A DNA stretch of 64,000 nucleotides from an uncultured Eubacteriales bacterium (GTDB taxonomy: Bacteria > Bacillota > Clostridia > Oscillospirales > Oscillospiraceae). The notes beneath the pieces are model-generated. The model did no database searches and had not been told where the DNA came from. It was given only the letters and a program-made list of their open reading frames with translations. Below, piece after piece: positions 8,317 through 17,511 of the stretch (position 1 is the first letter of the stretch; each line of letters starts with the position of its first letter). The stretch lies in NCBI GenBank assembly GCA_900549485.1, contig UROG01000005.1:1-64000 (forward strand), written 5' to 3'. The position numbers were made by a program, and so were the translations under genes.

Positions 8317-8389
8317 GTATCTTACCCTCCCGTGCTTTCAGCACATAAATTATACTTATAAACTTGCCGGTGCTTACCGGCTTGCCCGA

Positions 8390-9460
8390 TTACACCACAG
8401 CTTCTTTTCCGCAGATCCTGTTTATTTCGTTTTTTATTTTTAAAGCGGAATCATACCTTCTTTTATGCGCTTCAAGCGCCCCGGGCGAAGTGCATTTTGC
8501 AAGGCTCCCTGAAAAGCGCTTTTCAAGCGTTACATCGCAGGCACCGCGGACACATTTGTCCGCAATATAAACGACAGCGGCCTCGTTTATCCCTGAAAAC
8601 TCAATGTCATGATGCTGACGGATGATTCCGGCTGCACTAATATACCCAAGTTCGGAAAGCCATTTCGCACCGATATCGGCGTGTCCCGGCTCTGATCTTG
8701 CAATATCGTGCAGAAGCGACGAAAAATATATAAGCTCACGGTCGAGCACCAGCCCGGCGCATAACAGTTCGTCGGTTATTTTCAATGCCTTTTCGGCAAC
8801 TTTGCTGCAATGTGCTTCCAGGTCATCACTTGCGCCCGCCTCGCGCAGAAGCTTTCTGCACAGCTTTTCATTGAGCGGCGGTTTTTCAAAGACGCCAACT
8901 TCCATCAAATGAAGAAGGCCGTCATATTCAAGAAGCGTGTATGAACAGTAGGGAAGCTCAAACTGATGACATTCCTCGAGGGGAACACCGGATAACGCGG
9001 CCGCAAGGGATTGAATAACGGATTTGTGGGCTGTGATTGCGACGTCTCCGGCGCTTTCTTCCGCAATGCCCACAACCGCTGTCTGAAAACGCTTTTCAGC
9101 TTTTCGGATATTTTCGCTTCCAGGGATCGGGATCGTTTTGTCAAGTCCTCTGGCGGTGTAAATATCTCCGTATTGTTTTTTTATCTGAGAAAAGCTGAGC
9201 CCGTCCCACTCTCCGGCGTAAACTTCCTCCAGCCCGGTGCGGATGGCAACTTTCTTTCCAAGATAAGCGGCCGTGTCACGGGCGCGCAAAAGCGTGCTGC
9301 TGTATACGCCGCTGAGTGCTTCAAATTTTTTGTTTTCCGCCATAAGAACACATTGCAGTCTGCCTAACGTTCCTATCGGCATGTCCGTGCGCCCGAGGCA
9401 ATAACGTTCGTCGTTTGGAAAATCGGGTTTGGCATGGCGTATCAGATATATTTTACTCAT
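8390..9460 (-). CDS. Histidine phosphatase - HD domain fusion
   Basis: 356 residues. Residues 1-200 are a phosphoglycerate-mutase-like histidine phosphatase (IYLIRHAKPD at the N-terminus, VYSSTLLRARDTA, later TAHKSVIQ). Residues ~205-350 are an HD phosphohydrolase (SSLLHDIARSEPGHAD and IIRQHHDIEF). This two-domain pairing is known next to xdhC and mocA-like genes in Clostridia; the substrate is unknown, possibly a nucleotide or cofactor intermediate. Its start overlaps the MocA stop by 4 bp, so it is co-translated. Confidence 0.85.
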   Translation of the reverse strand: MSKIYLIRHAKPDFPNDERYCLGRTDMPIGTLGRLQCVLMAENKKFEALSGVYSSTLLRARDTAAYLGKKVAIRTGLEEVYAGEWDGLSFSQIKKQYGDIYTARGLDKTIPIPGSENIRKAEKRFQTAVVGIAEESAGDVAITAHKSVIQSLAAALSGVPLEECHQFELPYCSYTLLEYDGLLHLMEVGVFEKPPLNEKLCRKLLREAGASDDLEAHCSKVAEKALKITDELLCAGLVLDRELIYFSSLLHDIARSEPGHADIGAKWLSELGYISAAGIIRQHHDIEFSGINEAAVVYIADKCVRGACDVTLEKRFSGSLAKCTSPGALEAHKRRYDSALKIKNEINRICGKEAVV

Positions 9461-10383
9461 CGGAAGCTGTCTCCGAAAATTTCCTTGAAGAGCTTGACGG
9501 AGTAATCCCTGACACGGCTTTGATAGTCGTTATATTTCGCTATGAACACTCTGCCGTCCTCGGTAAGGTCGCTTTGACCGCCGCCGGCCCCGCCCTGACT
9601 TCGGATGATAAGCGGCTTATTCAACTGGGACTCAAGCGCCCGGATTATATTCCAACCTGTCGAGTAGGATATCCGCATTCTTTTGCAGGCAAGCCGAACG
9701 GATTTTGTCTCGTCAACAAGTGTGAGCAGCATAGCCATTTTGGAATCAAAAAACTGCTTTTCCTTTGCAAAGGCAATATTGACGACCGGCCTTACAAGCT
9801 GATTATTATGATAGCTCAGAAGGGCTTTGTAATCCTCCGGAGTGTCTGCGTCGTGAAGTATACCGATATCGTCTACGTTAATAAGCTCCATTTCAGCGCC
9901 GCACCTTGAAATTGCACCGTTAAGCCCGTTCTCACCGCTGTCGGAAAGAATTTTATCAAAGAGCGACGTGCTTATAAGAATGGGGTGCCCGCGCTCTCCG
10001 CCGCATACGGGGCAGGCAAGCGGTGCGTCGGAAGCAAGGAGCTTTGCAACGGTGGCAGAAGTGAAGAGCGGAATGTCAACGGGCGTAAAAAGGATTCTGT
10101 CACACTTATCTTTAAGATACTCAAAGCCGATTTTTGCAGAGTCAAACATATGGGTTGTCTCATAATGTTCGTTTCTCAGAAAGATCAGGCCGTTGTTTGC
10201 AAGGTGATGTTCAAGCGCCTGTGCGTTGTATCCCGTTATCATGACGATTTTTTCCACGCCGCTCTGATGCAGCGTTGCTACAATGCGCTGGGCTATCGAA
10301 ATAGAACCTATGTTGAGCATGGGCTTGAAATCGCCCATGCGCGACGACATCCCCGCCGCGACAATAACAGCTCCTGTGTGCAT
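9457..10383 (-). CDS. MocA-like nucleotidyltransferase with C-terminal ModE/LysR-type HTH
   Basis: 308 residues. Residues 1-195 are a MobA/MocA-like NTP transferase (AVIVAAGMSSRMGDFKPML, FTPVDIPLF, GERGHPILIS), which attaches CMP to molybdopterin in the characterised cases. Residues ~205-300 form a winged helix like the ModE N-terminal domain (MLLTLVDETKSVRLACKRM, SYSTGWNIIRALE, GGAGGGQSDLTEDG). An enzyme fused to a DNA-binding domain suggests cofactor-linked autoregulation; that is inference. Good site AAGGTGG. Confidence 0.85.
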   Translation of the reverse strand: MHTGAVIVAAGMSSRMGDFKPMLNIGSISIAQRIVATLHQSGVEKIVMITGYNAQALEHHLANNGLIFLRNEHYETTHMFDSAKIGFEYLKDKCDRILFTPVDIPLFTSATVAKLLASDAPLACPVCGGERGHPILISTSLFDKILSDSGENGLNGAISRCGAEMELINVDDIGILHDADTPEDYKALLSYHNNQLVRPVVNIAFAKEKQFFDSKMAMLLTLVDETKSVRLACKRMRISYSTGWNIIRALESQLNKPLIIRSQGGAGGGQSDLTEDGRVFIAKYNDYQSRVRDYSVKLFKEIFGDSFR

Positions 10384-10427
10384 GACAAAACCACCTTTAA
10401 TGTTTGAAAAATTAAGGAGAAAAACGG

Positions 10428-11318
10428 CTATTTTACTTTGTTATCAGCCTTTTCGGCGGGGAAAATATCCGCGATCTCGCATATTGAAATATAAGCGTGC
10501 GGATCACGCGCGTGTACGGTATTTTTCATGCGGGAGATCTGAAAGCGGTTGACGACAAAATATATCATCGTCTTATCGCTTCCCGAATAATACCCTTTTG
10601 CCGGCAGCATAGTGATCCCGTCGTGAAAAATCTCCGAAAGTGCGGCGCAGACCTCTTTTGGCTTTGCTGTAATGATAAACGCAGCTTTTGACCTGTCAAA
10701 TCCTTCAACACAGAAGTCAATGGTCTTTGACGCCGCAGCGTATGCGACAATGGAGTAGAGCGGCAGTATCCAGCTGTTCATAATTATACCGCAAATCACG
10801 TACAGCAGCACATTATAAACCATAACGAACGTTCCGAGACTGAGACCGATACGCTTTGCAAAGATGATTCCGAGTACGTCAAGGCCGTCCATTGCGCCGC
10901 CAAACCTGGCGGTAAGGCCGCTGCCGAGACCGGAGACAACGCCGCCGAAAATCGCACACAGGAAAAGATCGCGCTGGGCGAGGGGTGAAGCTATCGAGAC
11001 GTCAACCGGCAGCACATCCGTGATAAGCCACGCCGAAACCGAGTAGACGGCAACGGCATATATCGAGTAAACCGAAAAGCTGCCCCCCTGTTTTCTCAGT
11101 CCGTATAAAAAAATCGGAACGTTTAATATGATAAGCAGCAGAGAAAGACTGCACCAGCTTGGCGTAAGCTGTGAGACAAGCATTGAGGTGCCGGAAATGC
11201 CGCTGTCAAAAAGCTTTACGGGCGCAAGAAAAATCGTAACTCCGAAAGCGTTGATAATTCCTGCTGCGGTAAGCATTATAAAATTTGTTATTCTGAATGA
11301 GTTTTTTATTTTGTTCAC
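10428..11318 (-). CDS. YitT family membrane protein (DUF2179 C-terminus)
   Basis: 296 residues. About five to six transmembrane helices, then a cytosolic DUF2179 domain (AAFIITAKPKEVCAAL, HDGITMLPAKGYYSGSDKTMIYFVV). YitT proteins are common Firmicutes membrane proteins with no settled function. GTG start at 11318 with AGGATG upstream. It ends 44 bp before the MocA-HTH gene, so it may lead that operon. Confidence 0.85.
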   Translation of the reverse strand: MNKIKNSFRITNFIMLTAAGIINAFGVTIFLAPVKLFDSGISGTSMLVSQLTPSWCSLSLLLIILNVPIFLYGLRKQGGSFSVYSIYAVAVYSVSAWLITDVLPVDVSIASPLAQRDLFLCAIFGGVVSGLGSGLTARFGGAMDGLDVLGIIFAKRIGLSLGTFVMVYNVLLYVICGIIMNSWILPLYSIVAYAAASKTIDFCVEGFDRSKAAFIITAKPKEVCAALSEIFHDGITMLPAKGYYSGSDKTMIYFVVNRFQISRMKNTVHARDPHAYISICEIADIFPAEKADNKVK

Positions 11319-11444
11319 GCAATCACATCCTGTTTTCTTTATATTATGGCATAATCTCGGAGAGCAATGATGTACTCATTATAAATATTTTCCATAATAG
11401 CCCCTGATAAAAACAAAAGGCGCATGCGGCGTTTCAGAGGAAAA

Positions 11445-12587
11445 TCATTCCGTGATCTTAACGTTTATTCCGTTTATTTCCACACCGTTTTCTGCGGGGA
11501 TAAGTATATATTTTCTGCCGTCGATTATGCGCTGCTCAACGAGACAGGCGTTGTCCGGAGACAAGGATATTTTTATTTCGGGGGTTTCGATGCGGAGCTT
11601 TTTCGCGTCTATTATATTATTCGGATTCAAAGCGGCGCCCTCACCGAAGGATTTTTCACATTCCTCCTCAAAGTCGGCCACTTTTGCGTCCTCAAGCCCG
11701 CTGTCCCTGAGCATTTCCCCGATTTCCTTCACGCTTATTTCGAGCTTTTCCGGAATTTTCGCATCTTTATGTACAAGGATCCTGTTCCTTATCTGCTCGT
11801 TTACCGATTGAACGATGTCAAAGCTGCATTCACTGTCAAGCGAGGCGCTTATAACGCTGCCGAAAGCTTCCTTCTGCGCGGGAGCGGATATGGGGGGCGT
11901 ACTCGTTTTGAAAAGAGCGTCTATCAGCTCCTGATGGAGCTCAGACGGCTTTTTTGTATAATACAGGGCATTATATATGTTCGTGCTTCTCTCATCAAAG
12001 GTCGGGAACATGAAGCCGAGCAGCGGAGATGCAACGGTCTGCCCGGTTGAGCAGGAATGAAAATCGCCGCTGTCGGGAATGTAACCAAGCTCAAGCGAAG
12101 CGGATTTGACGGGGCAGACACAGCAGAGAAAATACTTGAAGACTTCACCGCTGTCTGTGCGCGCATTGCTGTCATGCCCTCTCATGTGCGGCACGTCATA
12201 GGCGTCCGCGGCAAGGAGTATGAGGTAATTGCATTCGTCCTCAAGACTGAGGGATGAGATAATTTTACCGCAAAGCTCGTTCCGGCTTTCTTCATCGTGC
12301 AGAAGCTCTTTTTTAAGCTTCATGAGCAGAGCGTGCTCCGCCCCGTCCGTGACCTGCCTCGTTTCAAATTCAATGTCGATCAGATTTTTTCCGAGTGTTC
12401 CGGAAAGCGTTTTTTTCAGAATGGAAAGATACATCTCACTCTCATCGTGCGAGAGAAGCCCCAGAGAGCTGTCAAAGCTGGAGATGATTTCTTTATTAGA
12501 ATTTACATAGCATCCGTAAATATTGGCAACTGAGGATCTGTCGCTTTTCCATCTGCGGCGTATCTCACTTAATTCGCGTTGATTCAT
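11445..12587 (-). CDS. DUF4317 domain protein
   Basis: 380 residues, starting MNQRELSEIRRRWKSDRSSV and showing the conserved IYGCYVNSNKEIIS segment and a mid-protein FLCCVCPVKSASLELGY motif. DUF4317 is conserved in Clostridia; function unknown. No signal peptide or membrane helix. It lies 21 bp after the membrane glycosyltransferase gene, so probably co-transcribed, though no functional link is evident. Confidence 0.85.
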   Translation of the reverse strand: MNQRELSEIRRRWKSDRSSVANIYGCYVNSNKEIISSFDSSLGLLSHDESEMYLSILKKTLSGTLGKNLIDIEFETRQVTDGAEHALLMKLKKELLHDEESRNELCGKIISSLSLEDECNYLILLAADAYDVPHMRGHDSNARTDSGEVFKYFLCCVCPVKSASLELGYIPDSGDFHSCSTGQTVASPLLGFMFPTFDERSTNIYNALYYTKKPSELHQELIDALFKTSTPPISAPAQKEAFGSVISASLDSECSFDIVQSVNEQIRNRILVHKDAKIPEKLEISVKEIGEMLRDSGLEDAKVADFEEECEKSFGEGAALNPNNIIDAKKLRIETPEIKISLSPDNACLVEQRIIDGRKYILIPAENGVEINGINVKITE

Positions 12588-12608
12588 AATTTGTTTTATT
12601 GCTCCTCG

Positions 12609-14216
12609 TTAAAAATCTTTTATGCGTTTATAGAAAACAAACTCATCGTTTGAAAACATACTTTCAAATTTTCCGTCAAGCGGGGGTGTGATATTGTATT
12701 CGCCGGTTTTGAGGTAATCAAGGTAATAATCGGCCTCGTCTATGCTGTGTCCGTTTACATCCGGCTTGATCGAGAATCTTTCCGTGTTCAGATACAGTCC
12801 CCTCGGTGCAAAAAACGCAATGGTGCAATGTCCGGGAGTGTTTGCACGTATGTAGTTGTACACTTCAACGGCACATGGAGAGTATGCGTTCTGCATATAA
12901 ATATCCTCAACATTGACGATTTCCGTCTCATCTCTCCCATAGGTCTGAAGAGTGATATCGTTTGAGGCGACCTGATACAGACAGAGCAGGCACAAAAGCG
13001 AAGCGGCTGCGGGCAAAGCACGGCACAGAGTTTTGCCGTCAAAGAATCCGAAAACGCATTTTGCGCCATAGCCGAAAAACATGAGGATCACCGGCAGGAT
13101 CGGATATATGTATCTCATACCCTGCGTATACGGAAGCACAGAAGCGGCCATTATGTAAAAAACGGTGAGCAGCAACAGATGCAGATTTTTCTTGATTCCG
13201 CCGTACATAAGTCCGAGGATAAGCAGAGCAAAGCTGACCCACGCCAATATGTCGCCGGCAACGGCAAGGTCGGAATAGCTTATTTCGGCAAATCTTCTCA
13301 GTACGGAATACAACGGGCTTATAAGGAGTCTGCTATATATCTGCCGGAAAAAATCAAGAACAAGATTCAGGTAAACACCAAGGTTGGAGAAAAAAAGAGC
13401 GGGTGATGAATCCTGAAAATCACTTGTATTCGGCGTCGGAGAAGCGATCAGAAGCTCAGAGAGTGATTTGAAAGCAAAGAATACGATATACGGAACGGTC
13501 TCGCGCAGCAGAATTTCCGGTTTGGTAAGATTTCCGCTTTTTACGAGGTATATAAGGTGCGCGGCGAGGCACGCAAGCAGGATCGCCAGACCGTTCAGTC
13601 TTATCTCGTACATGTACCACAAAACTATGCCGAGGATAACTCCGATTTTTTCGTGCCGGCCGTTTTCGGAGTTTTCAATGTAAAGCTCGACGAGATAAAG
13701 GGCGAGCAGGGCAAAAAGCATGAAATACATATCGCCGTAAAGAGTGTTGATAAAATTGTAAAACTCAGCGCATGAGCAGAACGCAACAGTCAGCAGGAGC
13801 GAAAGAAAGTAACCGAAGCGCCGTCTAAGGAAAAGAAAAAGGACAGCTGAAACAAGGGCAAAGGAAATGACTGTCGGGAGCTTGTAGAAAAAAATTGATG
13901 CATAGGTTATTCTGTCAAATCCGACAAGCCGGTATACCAGTGCCAGAACGAGCGGATAGCCCCATACATATACAAGCGGTCTTCCGACAGCTTCATCCGG
14001 CAGGGGAGAGGGATGCATTTTCGCGTTAAGTGCGGCCTGCGTGTCAAGGCGTCCTTCTGCGATTGCGATCCCCTCGGAGATATATGCGGCGTAGTCGTCT
14101 CCCCAATAGCATCCGTCGGTTATAGAAAAAATCGCACACGCAAAAAAAACAGCGGCAAGTATAATGACGGTTATTTTATCAGACCTGCCGATTTTTTTTA
14201 CGGATAAGGTGTCCAC
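12609..14216 (-). CDS. Multi-pass membrane glycosyltransferase (GT-C fold type)
   Basis: 535 residues with 10 or more hydrophobic helices. After the first helix comes DGCYWGDDYAAYISEG, the acidic loop expected of GT-C enzymes of the GT39/GT83 type. A hydrophilic C-terminal region of about 120 residues would face outside. Such enzymes transfer sugars from polyprenyl carriers to proteins or lipids; the substrate here is unknown. GTG start at 14216 with GGAGG 7 bases upstream. The overlapping ATG five bases further out is in another frame. Confidence 0.75.
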   Translation of the reverse strand: MDTLSVKKIGRSDKITVIILAAVFFACAIFSITDGCYWGDDYAAYISEGIAIAEGRLDTQAALNAKMHPSPLPDEAVGRPLVYVWGYPLVLALVYRLVGFDRITYASIFFYKLPTVISFALVSAVLFLFLRRRFGYFLSLLLTVAFCSCAEFYNFINTLYGDMYFMLFALLALYLVELYIENSENGRHEKIGVILGIVLWYMYEIRLNGLAILLACLAAHLIYLVKSGNLTKPEILLRETVPYIVFFAFKSLSELLIASPTPNTSDFQDSSPALFFSNLGVYLNLVLDFFRQIYSRLLISPLYSVLRRFAEISYSDLAVAGDILAWVSFALLILGLMYGGIKKNLHLLLLTVFYIMAASVLPYTQGMRYIYPILPVILMFFGYGAKCVFGFFDGKTLCRALPAAASLLCLLCLYQVASNDITLQTYGRDETEIVNVEDIYMQNAYSPCAVEVYNYIRANTPGHCTIAFFAPRGLYLNTERFSIKPDVNGHSIDEADYYLDYLKTGEYNITPPLDGKFESMFSNDEFVFYKRIKDF

Positions 14217-14377
14217 TGCATTTCCTCCGGTGTTTTTATTTTTATATTATACCACAGCTTATATCTGTTCGGCAACACAAACCGCCGGTCGGCAAGCTGC
14301 GAAAAAAGTGTAAAGGTATTGCCGAGGCTGGAAAAATAGTATATATTATCATTGAGTAAATTTTGGAGGCAGTCGGA

Positions 14378-15199
14378 TTGAGCATAATTGAGGTGAACGA
14401 TCTTTCCTTTTGCAGCCGCACGGTATGTGAAGGACGATCTGTTTGCAGGATCTCGTTTGAAGTTGATAAGGGGGAAATATTCGCAATTACCGGTACACGG
14501 GAGAGCGGGAAAAACACGGTTTCCCGCCATTTGAACGGACTGCTGCTGCCGGAGAGCGGAAAAGTTACCGTTTGCGGGATGGATACATCCGACAGCAAAA
14601 ACCAGGAAAGCATAAGGAAAAAATGCGGGATGGTTTTTTCAGCTCACCATAGATGTTTTCTTGCTTCGACCGTGAAGGCTGAAATAGCGCTTGCGTTACT
14701 CTGTGCCGGTACGGACGCGAAAGATATTCCGGAAAAATGCTCAGCTTACCTTGAACGCACCGGGATGACCGATAAAGAACATGCGCGGACGGAGACGCTT
14801 ACGGAATATGAAAGTCTCTGCGTTCAGATCTCCGCTGTACTTGCCTTGGAGCCAGAGGTGCTTATTTTTGAAGACGCGGCATCAGGTATTTACGGCAAGG
14901 AGAGGGAAAGCTATTTTGAACTGCTTCATAAACTGCATGACGGCGGAAAAACGATCGTGATCATTACAAATAGTTTTGACGAAGCGGCGGCGGCTCAGCG
15001 TGTGCTCCTGCTCAAGGAGGGGAGTGTGCTGGCTTGCGGTGAGGCGCGCAGTATCCTGTCGGATGCTGAATTGCTCGAAACGGCCGGAATCGAACCGGCG
15101 TTTCCGATGAGAGTGTACCATGACCTTCTTGACAGTGATATAAAACTCAGCCGGCCTCCGCTTACCATGCGTGAATTGGTGGATGAAATATGCCTGTAA
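14378..15199 (+). CDS. ECF transporter ATPase-like subunit A with degenerate catalytic motifs
   Basis: 273 residues with the EcfA architecture and a C-terminal extension typical of ECF ATPases. Motifs depart from consensus throughout: Walker A reads GTRESGKNT (Ser/Thr after the Lys replaced by Asn), the Q-loop Gln is replaced (MVFSAHH), the LSGGQ signature reads LTEYESL, Walker B ends FEDAAS instead of DEP, and the switch His is Asn (IITNSFDE). TTG start 14378 with GGAGG 8 bases upstream. It overlaps the next ATPase gene by 10 bp. The frame is intact, so it is expressed but probably cannot hydrolyse ATP normally. Confidence 0.8.
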   Translation: MSIIEVNDLSFCSRTVCEGRSVCRISFEVDKGEIFAITGTRESGKNTVSRHLNGLLLPESGKVTVCGMDTSDSKNQESIRKKCGMVFSAHHRCFLASTVKAEIALALLCAGTDAKDIPEKCSAYLERTGMTDKEHARTETLTEYESLCVQISAVLALEPEVLIFEDAASGIYGKERESYFELLHKLHDGGKTIVIITNSFDEAAAAQRVLLLKEGSVLACGEARSILSDAELLETAGIEPAFPMRVYHDLLDSDIKLSRPPLTMRELVDEICL

Positions 15200-16023
15200 T
15201 ATTGGAGAACGTAACATACCGGGAAAAAAATGCAAGGAATCCGGTACATAACAAAATATTTAACATCGAATCTCTCCGGATAAACGACGGGGAGTTCGTT
15301 GGGATAGTCGATACGGCAGAGAGCGGAGGCGCGCTTCTCGGCAAAATGATCTGCGGGCTTATCCGTCCGGATATCGGTAGTATCACGGCTGCAAACGGTT
15401 CCGGAAAAATGCCTGTCTCGGTCTATCTGGCGTCAGAGGCGGAAAAAGCCGTGTCAGAGATAACCGTGGAAAAAGAGGTATGCGCCCTTTTAAGAAAAAC
15501 AGAAAAAAACAAAGAAAAGCTTGCGGATGCCGCAGGGAGGGCGATCGGGCTTGTGGGGCTTGACTATGAGACAGTAAAGGATAAGTTGCCGTTTGAACTG
15601 ACGTGTGATGAAAGACGGGCGATTTCTCTTGCTTCTCTGCTTGCTCTGTCGCCGGAGATCATTGTGCTGGACGAGCCTATGAAAAATATGGACGGCGTAT
15701 GGTGCAAGCAGCTGATGGAACTGCTGAAAAAGCTGAATATGCAGGGTGTTACGATTGTCTTGATCACTGCCGACGTCTCCCGCATTTCGGAATATGCGGG
15801 AAGGATCATTATTTTAAAGGATGGACGCATCGCTATTGACTCGTCCGCAAAAAATGTCTTTTCCGAGTATTTCTTTCTGAACCACCTTGGCGTGGATGTA
15901 CCGGATGTAAAAAAGTGCTGCCAGATGCTGCGGGAAAACGGAATGGATATGCCGAGCAATATCATCTTGTACGAGCAGTTTATTGACCGCCTCAAGATAC
16001 TTATGTGGAGGAAAAATAAATGA
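15190..16023 (+). CDS. ECF transporter ATPase-like subunit A' with lost P-loop
   Basis: 277 residues, the second ATPase-like subunit. Walker A aligns as GIVDTAESGGALLG: the invariant Lys is Gly and the following Ser is Ala, so nucleotide binding should be crippled. The signature reads LTCDERRAISLAS and the switch His is Ala (LITADVSR). Walker B is intact (IIVLDEPMKNMD). It overlaps the upstream subunit by 10 bp and EcfT by 4 bp, so all are translated together. Heterodimeric ABC pairs often have one dead site; here both partners look defective. Confidence 0.8.
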   Translation: MPVILENVTYREKNARNPVHNKIFNIESLRINDGEFVGIVDTAESGGALLGKMICGLIRPDIGSITAANGSGKMPVSVYLASEAEKAVSEITVEKEVCALLRKTEKNKEKLADAAGRAIGLVGLDYETVKDKLPFELTCDERRAISLASLLALSPEIIVLDEPMKNMDGVWCKQLMELLKKLNMQGVTIVLITADVSRISEYAGRIIILKDGRIAIDSSAKNVFSEYFFLNHLGVDVPDVKKCCQMLRENGMDMPSNIILYEQFIDRLKILMWRKNK

Positions 16024-16811
16024 GCTGTGACTCGCATAGCGGCGACATTGCTGAAAAGAATGTGCTTGCGGGAATTGATCCGGCGATAAAGCTTGTCTGT
16101 CTGGCGATTCTGACGGCGGCGTTTATATTTGCTGATTCTCTTTTAGGACACATCCTGACGGCGGTATTTCTTGCGGCGCTGTTTTATCTTGCACAGATAG
16201 CCCCGGCGGCAGTAAAGAGCTCTGTCGGCAGACTGCTGCCGCTGCTGCTCTTTGTCTGCATGCTTGATTTTTGCTTTTACTCTCCCGAGACGGCCTTTTA
16301 CAGCCTTTGGATATTTACGCCGTCAGTAAACGGCGTGCTCAGGGGAATCGGGACTGCCGCAAAGATAGTTGAAATAGCGGTGTTGTTCGACTTGTTAAGA
16401 TGTTTGACGGAGCCGATGTCTTTGGGTGCACCGCTGGCCGTGATTTTAAGACCTCTGACAGTGCTGGGTGTTTCTCCCGACAGGATAGCGCTGACGGTCG
16501 CGTCATCGTTCTTGTTTTATGACCTGTTCAGAAAAAAACTGGATGAAATATGGGAAATTCAGAAAAACAAGGGAATACAACGCTGGGAAAAACGGAGACG
16601 GTTTGATTCAGCGGCAAAGCTGCGCCTTCTGCGGCCGGCGCTCTATTATGCGCTTTGCGAGGTCAAGGAACGTGCGGTTGTGCTTGAATCGAGGGGAATG
16701 GCGGAAAATTTTGGGAAAATCTGTCAGAACCGTACCGAACTTTCCATATACGATTACTGCGCCGTAACCGTAAGCATTGCTTTTTTTGCGGTGCAGCTGA
16801 TAATCCTTTGA
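16020..16811 (+). CDS. ECF transporter transmembrane subunit EcfT
   Basis: 263 residues, about five to six transmembrane helices. The cytoplasmic coupling-helix region is recognisable near the C-terminus (VVLESRGMAENFGK, the Ser-Arg-Gly version of the usual ARG motif), preceded by a basic helix (RWEKRRRFDSAAKL). EcfT links ATPases to the substrate-binding S component in vitamin and metal uptake. It starts inside the stop of the A' gene. Confidence 0.85.
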   Translation: MSCDSHSGDIAEKNVLAGIDPAIKLVCLAILTAAFIFADSLLGHILTAVFLAALFYLAQIAPAAVKSSVGRLLPLLLFVCMLDFCFYSPETAFYSLWIFTPSVNGVLRGIGTAAKIVEIAVLFDLLRCLTEPMSLGAPLAVILRPLTVLGVSPDRIALTVASSFLFYDLFRKKLDEIWEIQKNKGIQRWEKRRRFDSAAKLRLLRPALYYALCEVKERAVVLESRGMAENFGKICQNRTELSIYDYCAVTVSIAFFAVQLIIL

Positions 16812-16819
16812 TCACCTAA

Positions 16820-17416
16820 ATGAAAAATGTCAGTTTGAAAAAAACAGAATATTCAATGATCTGTGCTCTGTGCATTGCTGCATCGGCTGCGCTTCAGACC
16901 GTTTTTGCACCGCTGGGAACTAATTGCGCGGTTTATCTGTCGGTGCTCATATGCGCAATGTGCTGCCCGCTTGAATACGGCGTATGCTGCGCCGTCATAT
17001 TGCCGGTAATCACGCTTATAGAATCGCAGATTCCCACAGCGGCGCTGCTTCCGGCTGAGATAGGAAAGTGCCTTGTTTTTGCGGTAAGCTCAAAGCTCCT
17101 GCTTGAAAAAATCAAAAAAGGGGCCATGTATGACAGGCTCTATCTCTGCCTTGTTGTGTCAGTGTGCGTCGGGCAGGCTGCGGGCGGTCTGCTTTGCGCG
17201 GCGCTGCTGTGCAGCAGCCTTAACTCCGCGATAATGTTTGTCGTGGAGGAGCTTGTTTCGGCGATACCTGAAATAATTGCGCTTTTTGCGCTGCTCTCGG
17301 GAATAGTGCCGGTACTGAAAATCGCGGGAGTGCTTGAGGAAGAACTTTTTGACGCAAAGTCGGGACCGTCACCGACTGACGCTAAAGTGCCGGATGATAC
17401 GCCGAACCATGACTGA
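16820..17416 (+). CDS. ECF transporter S component (substrate unknown)
   Basis: 198 residues, six hydrophobic segments, ending in a polar tail. The N-terminal helix TEYSMICALCIAASAALQ resembles ECF S components (an AxxxA interface helix that contacts EcfT). It is cysteine-rich in the helices. It follows EcfT by 8 bp and has no clear ribosome site, so translation probably depends on coupling. No substrate-specific motif recognised, and no riboswitch upstream of the operon. Confidence 0.7.
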   Translation: MKNVSLKKTEYSMICALCIAASAALQTVFAPLGTNCAVYLSVLICAMCCPLEYGVCCAVILPVITLIESQIPTAALLPAEIGKCLVFAVSSKLLLEKIKKGAMYDRLYLCLVVSVCVGQAAGGLLCAALLCSSLNSAIMFVVEELVSAIPEIIALFALLSGIVPVLKIAGVLEEELFDAKSGPSPTDAKVPDDTPNHD

Positions 17417-17443
17417 GGCGGAAAAAAGTCATAAAATGACATT

Positions 17444-17490
17444 AAGAAGGACACTATCTCCGTTCAAACACGGGACAGTGTCCTTCTTTA
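17444..17490. terminator. Convergent terminator
   Basis: Perfect 12-bp arms (17444-17455 with 17477-17488) between the ECF operon and the converging transferase gene. Confidence 0.8.
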
Positions 17491-17511
17491 ATGCTTTAAA
17501 AGGTAATTAAA

